Below, in pieces: positions 61,565 to 64,000 of a DNA stretch of 64,000 nt; the first letter of the stretch is position 1; each line of letters begins with the position of its first letter. Made by a program: the position numbers and the translations under genes. Source of the DNA: Burkholderiales bacterium (GTDB lineage: Bacteria; Pseudomonadota; Gammaproteobacteria; Burkholderiales; Burkholderiaceae_D); contig CANGAW010000002.1 of NCBI GenBank assembly GCA_947451925.1, positions 1-64,000 of the forward strand, read 5' to 3'. The notes beneath the pieces are model-generated. The model made no database searches. It saw only the letters and a program-made list of their open reading frames with translations, and was not told where the DNA came from.

Positions 61565-62050
61565 GTGAATATTCGCGATTTAGGGGGCTTGATACGTGTC
61601 CGCAGAGAGTCGCTCGGACTGAGCCAGCATTATCTGGCCAAGCTCGCTGGCTTGTCGCGAACCACCATTAATTTGCTGGAAGCGGGGACCTTGAATGATC
61701 TGGGTATTAGCAAGGTAATGGTGCTAGCAGAAGTCCTGGGCCTGAGCCTTGAGGCAAATGAAGTCATCAAGCCCCACAAAAAAGCCTTGTTGATGGCTAG
61801 CAGAACAGCCAGTGTCAGCTATCGGGAAAAGTTGACGCCGAAAGAGTTGCGCTCAGCTTTTGCAAGCGGCTGCATTCCCGTAGAAAGAATCGCTCACCTG
61901 GCAACGCTGCTCGATGAGGCCCCCGCCAGCGTGCTGGTTTCGGCTGTTGAGGAAGCTTCCTTGCAAACCAGTGTGCCGGCAAAAAAAATATGGGGTCACT
62001 TGGCAACGTGGGCGCATGACTTCAAATCAACCAGAAGGGTATGGATTTAA
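61565..62050 (+). CDS. Xre-family HTH protein (AbiEi/HipB-type antitoxin-like), orphan
   Basis: A 161-residue regulator. An N-terminal HTH (LGGLIRVRRESLGLSQHYLAKLAGLSRTTINLLEAGTL) is followed by a conserved block RTASVSYREKLTPKELRSAFASGCIP and a helical end with KKIWGHLATWAHDF. I recognise this pattern from Xre proteins that precede AbiEii-type nucleotidyltransferase toxins. No such toxin or hipA follows: the next 440 bp hold repeats only. GGGAGG is 6 nt before the GTG start. It is probably the remaining antitoxin of a decayed module. Confidence 0.8.
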   Translation: MNIRDLGGLIRVRRESLGLSQHYLAKLAGLSRTTINLLEAGTLNDLGISKVMVLAEVLGLSLEANEVIKPHKKALLMASRTASVSYREKLTPKELRSAFASGCIPVERIAHLATLLDEAPASVLVSAVEEASLQTSVPAKKIWGHLATWAHDFKSTRRVWI

Positions 62051-62102
62051 ACCATGCCTGCGGTTAGTCAGTGAAGTAAATTTTTCCGTTTGCAATGAAA
62101 GC

Positions 62103-62255
62103 CACTGGGTCCCGATTTTCATCGGGACGACGGTAGTGGTTGAGGCGCTATCAAAATTCCTACCGTCATCACCTGCATGTGATGACTGCTGCGTGGGCGG
62201 ACTGCATGCAGTCCGAATTCCCCACTACGCTCCCGGCGCAGGCCGGGATCCAGCG
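62103..62255. repeat. REPIN-like element: two inverted REP units flanking palindromes
   Basis: Unit one (62103-62139) holds hairpin GTCCCGAT/ATCGGGAC; unit two (62222-62255) holds TCCCGGC/GCCGGGA. The reverse complement of unit two aligns with unit one along its length, from C-x-CTGG to GTAGTGG. Between them lie a TCATCAC/GTGATGA hairpin (62166-62185) and the perfect palindrome GGACTGCATGCAGTCC (62199-62214). This is the architecture of paired REP sequences mobilised by RAYT transposases. Confidence 0.72.
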
Positions 62256-62282
62256 TCTTTCCTTGATTGCCAGCTGACTTTG

Positions 62283-62396
62283 ACAATAAAAAATACGCAG
62301 ATATTAAGCTACGTGACACCCAGACTTAGCGATGCCGCCGCTAATATTACGCATGATTATGTTGAAGCTGCTGATGAGATTAGCGCCAAAGAATGA
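62283..62396 (+). pseudogene. Possible 3' remnant of a gene
   Basis: A stop-free frame after the repeat encodes about 35 protein-like residues (NTQILSYVTPRLSDAAANITHDYVEAADEISAKE) and ends at TGA 62394-62396. No start or family is recognised. It may be the tail of a deleted gene, perhaps the lost partner of the Xre gene, or chance. The stretch 62051-62494 otherwise holds only the repeat element. Confidence 0.2.
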
Positions 62397-62494
62397 TGGC
62401 GTCAGGGTGATAGGGCAACAGTACGTGATTTGTTTGATCTTGCGTTTGTCATTGCCCTGTAAATCTCTTCGCCCTCTGGCGCTAAATGCGCTAC

Positions 62495-63931
62495 CTAAAT
62501 CGCACTGCCATGCGCCCGTAAAGGATCCTCCAGCGTTGCAGCGATCAGTCGCATCGCACTATCGCATTCGAGCCGCGATTGCGGGCCACCCAGCGAAATC
62601 CGGACTGCGTTTGGCGGATCGCCATCAGTGCAAAAAGCCGGACTGGCGACAACGCCTACGCCTTTGCTGCGCAACAGTGACGCGAATTCCGTCATGTTCC
62701 AGCTCTCCGGCAAGGGTAGCCACAAATGAAAACTCTCCGCAGGTCCCTTGAAATTATCCTTGCCCAAATAACGCTGCGCGAGCTGCTGGCGAAATTGTGA
62801 CTCTTCGCGCACGGCGTCTAGCATCGCGTGGGCCGTACCGTCATTGACCCAGCGGGTGGCTATCGCATTGGTAATCGGCGAAGCCATGACCGTGGTTGCG
62901 CGTAAAGCGCCGGCCAGCCGTTGCATTTGCCGCTCACCCGGGGCCAGTACATAGCCGGTGCGCAAACCTGCGCCCAAAAATTTGCTCAGGCCCGTCACGT
63001 AATAGGTCAGTTCAGGTGCCAGCGTGGCCAGCGGCGGTGGCGTGGTTCGTGGCAGCATCGAATAGGCATCATCTTCAATAATAGCCACGCTATAGCGGCG
63101 CGCAATGTCGGCCAGGGCTTCGCGCCGCCGCTGCGAGATGGTGCAGGTGGTTGGGTTCAGCAGGGTCGGGTTGCAATACAAAGCTTTGGGCTGCAGCGTC
63201 TTGCAGGCCAGATCGAATTCGACCGCGCTGGGGCCTTCCTCATCCAGCGTCAGTGCATGCAACTTCACCCCCAGTTGCGAAGCAATCGCCTTGATGCCGG
63301 GATAAGTCAGCGACTCCACGCAAATCAATTCGCCCGGCCGCGCCAGTTGTGATACCAATGCCGCTAATGCGCTGTGTATGCCGGGGCAAACCAGCACACG
63401 TTCGGCATGACAGTCGGGCAAGCGTTGCCGCAGCCATTGCACCGCTGCGTCCTTATCAACGGCCAGGCCGCCAAAGTCTTGATAGCGCATCAGGTTATAC
63501 AGATTGGATTGCGCCATTAGTTCTGCTGCGCTGTCGTGCATGCGTGCCAGCAAAGCCGGGTTGGCTGGTTCCGGTGGCAGGTTCATGGTCATCTCGGCAC
63601 TGCCGCCGCCACGCAGCGGAAACGAAGGACTGATGCTGCGCACGAAGCTGCCCATGCCGGGACGCGAATCAATCAGACCACGCTTGCGTGCCTCGGTGTA
63701 AGCGCGGGCCACTGTGGTGTAGTCGAGTTGCAGTCGCTCGGCCAGCACCCGCAGGGTTGGCAATTGTTCGCGGGCATTGAGCCGTCCGCTTTTTATATCT
63801 TCGGCAATCAAGTCGGCAATCAGTAAATAGGCAGGTCGGTCTGATGTCGCCAGCCGGCGCAACCAATGCTGGGTCAGCTTGCGCATCGCTTGCGGTAAGG
63901 CCGCCTGAAGATCTGTGGGTGCTGATTGCAT
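62495..63931 (-). CDS. MocR-type regulator with aminotransferase domain (GntR family)
   Basis: A 478-residue protein (from the ATG at 63931; a GTG at 63979 would add 16). The N-terminal GntR winged helix is YLLIADLIAEDIKSGRLNAREQLPTLRVLAERLQLDYTTVARAYTEARKRGLIDSRPGMG. A fold-type I PLP domain follows: CNPTLLNPTTCTIS, IIEDDAYSML and the cofactor lysine region VTGLSKFLGAGLRTGYV. MocR proteins sense amino-acid-like effectors or PLP. No divergent target gene is visible; the window ends 69 bp upstream. The targets are thus unknown. Confidence 0.93.
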   Translation of the reverse strand: MQSAPTDLQAALPQAMRKLTQHWLRRLATSDRPAYLLIADLIAEDIKSGRLNAREQLPTLRVLAERLQLDYTTVARAYTEARKRGLIDSRPGMGSFVRSISPSFPLRGGGSAEMTMNLPPEPANPALLARMHDSAAELMAQSNLYNLMRYQDFGGLAVDKDAAVQWLRQRLPDCHAERVLVCPGIHSALAALVSQLARPGELICVESLTYPGIKAIASQLGVKLHALTLDEEGPSAVEFDLACKTLQPKALYCNPTLLNPTTCTISQRRREALADIARRYSVAIIEDDAYSMLPRTTPPPLATLAPELTYYVTGLSKFLGAGLRTGYVLAPGERQMQRLAGALRATTVMASPITNAIATRWVNDGTAHAMLDAVREESQFRQQLAQRYLGKDNFKGPAESFHLWLPLPESWNMTEFASLLRSKGVGVVASPAFCTDGDPPNAVRISLGGPQSRLECDSAMRLIAATLEDPLRAHGSAI

Positions 63932-64000
63932 GCTCTGATCGCGTTTCTTCAATAAGTTGATTGCATCTGACTCGCACACTTCATGCCAAGAAAAGCGCCG

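Noticed and set aside
62051..62494. AbiEii or HipA toxin downstream of the Xre gene
   Set aside because: All frames were inspected; only repeat-derived peptide (such as VPIFIGTT and AGRDPAS) and a short remnant occur.

Overview
The window looks like a stretch of the main chromosome of a betaproteobacterium of the order Burkholderiales, most likely an Oxalobacteraceae-type organism. The GC content is moderate to high. Markers pointing this way are an ahcY gene under an SAH riboswitch with a holin-like gene and metF behind it, a PhaM polyhydroxyalkanoate-granule protein, a fused indolepyruvate ferredoxin oxidoreductase, and the cytochrome oxidase order coxB-ctaD-small assembly protein-ctaG-DUF2970-coxC-SURF1-ctaA-ctaB-sco. 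The family assignment is inference from gene content; there is no rRNA in the window. I found no tRNA, CRISPR array, prophage or intact insertion sequence.

Layout. 1-7.1 kb (mostly minus strand): 3' truncated xerC, a DUF484 protein, a trimeric porin, a Sel1-repeat protein, dapF and two lipid A/lysophospholipid acyltransferases. 7.2-14.7 kb: the methionine/SAM cycle (metK, riboswitch-ahcY, holin-like protein, metF, 5-formyl-THF cyclo-ligase). A subtilisin-like protease with a GlyGly-CTERM tail and its own rhombosortase sit between metK and ahcY. 14.8-18.9 kb: lytic transglycosylase, NAD(P)-binding protein and cca. 19-27.7 kb: an EF-hand protein, a LysR regulator divergent from the fused iorAB, queC with two DUF3108 proteins, and phaM.

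27.7-37.9 kb: the most striking region. A nine-gene minus-strand operon (glutathione peroxidase, FAD amine oxidase-like, DUF1365, cyclopropane/furan fatty acid synthase-like, chalcone isomerase-like, MFS, DUF3833 lipoprotein, SDR, NTF2-like) faces an iron-sulfur (6-4)-type photolyase and a ferritin-like protein on the plus strand. The set resembles light/singlet-oxygen membrane-lipid stress regulons, but no regulator is encoded beside it. 37.9-40.8 kb: periplasmic copper chaperone, trmL, comF and a BioC-like methyltransferase. 40.9-50.4 kb: a complete aa3-type cytochrome c oxidase structural and assembly locus, including a 35-residue assembly peptide.

50.4-64 kb: a higBA toxin-antitoxin module with a perfect palindromic operator; rpoH with a perfect CIRCE element upstream (HrcA control of sigma-32); ftsYEX; a pair of M16 peptidases, one active and one lacking the zinc motif; rsmD, coaD and a ferredoxin; a PAS-PAS-GGDEF-EAL protein; an orphan Xre antitoxin-like gene followed by a REPIN-like inverted repeat; and a MocR-type regulator/aminotransferase. 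Overall this is a housekeeping backbone with a few inserted accessory modules: protease/rhombosortase, higBA, and Xre plus REPIN.
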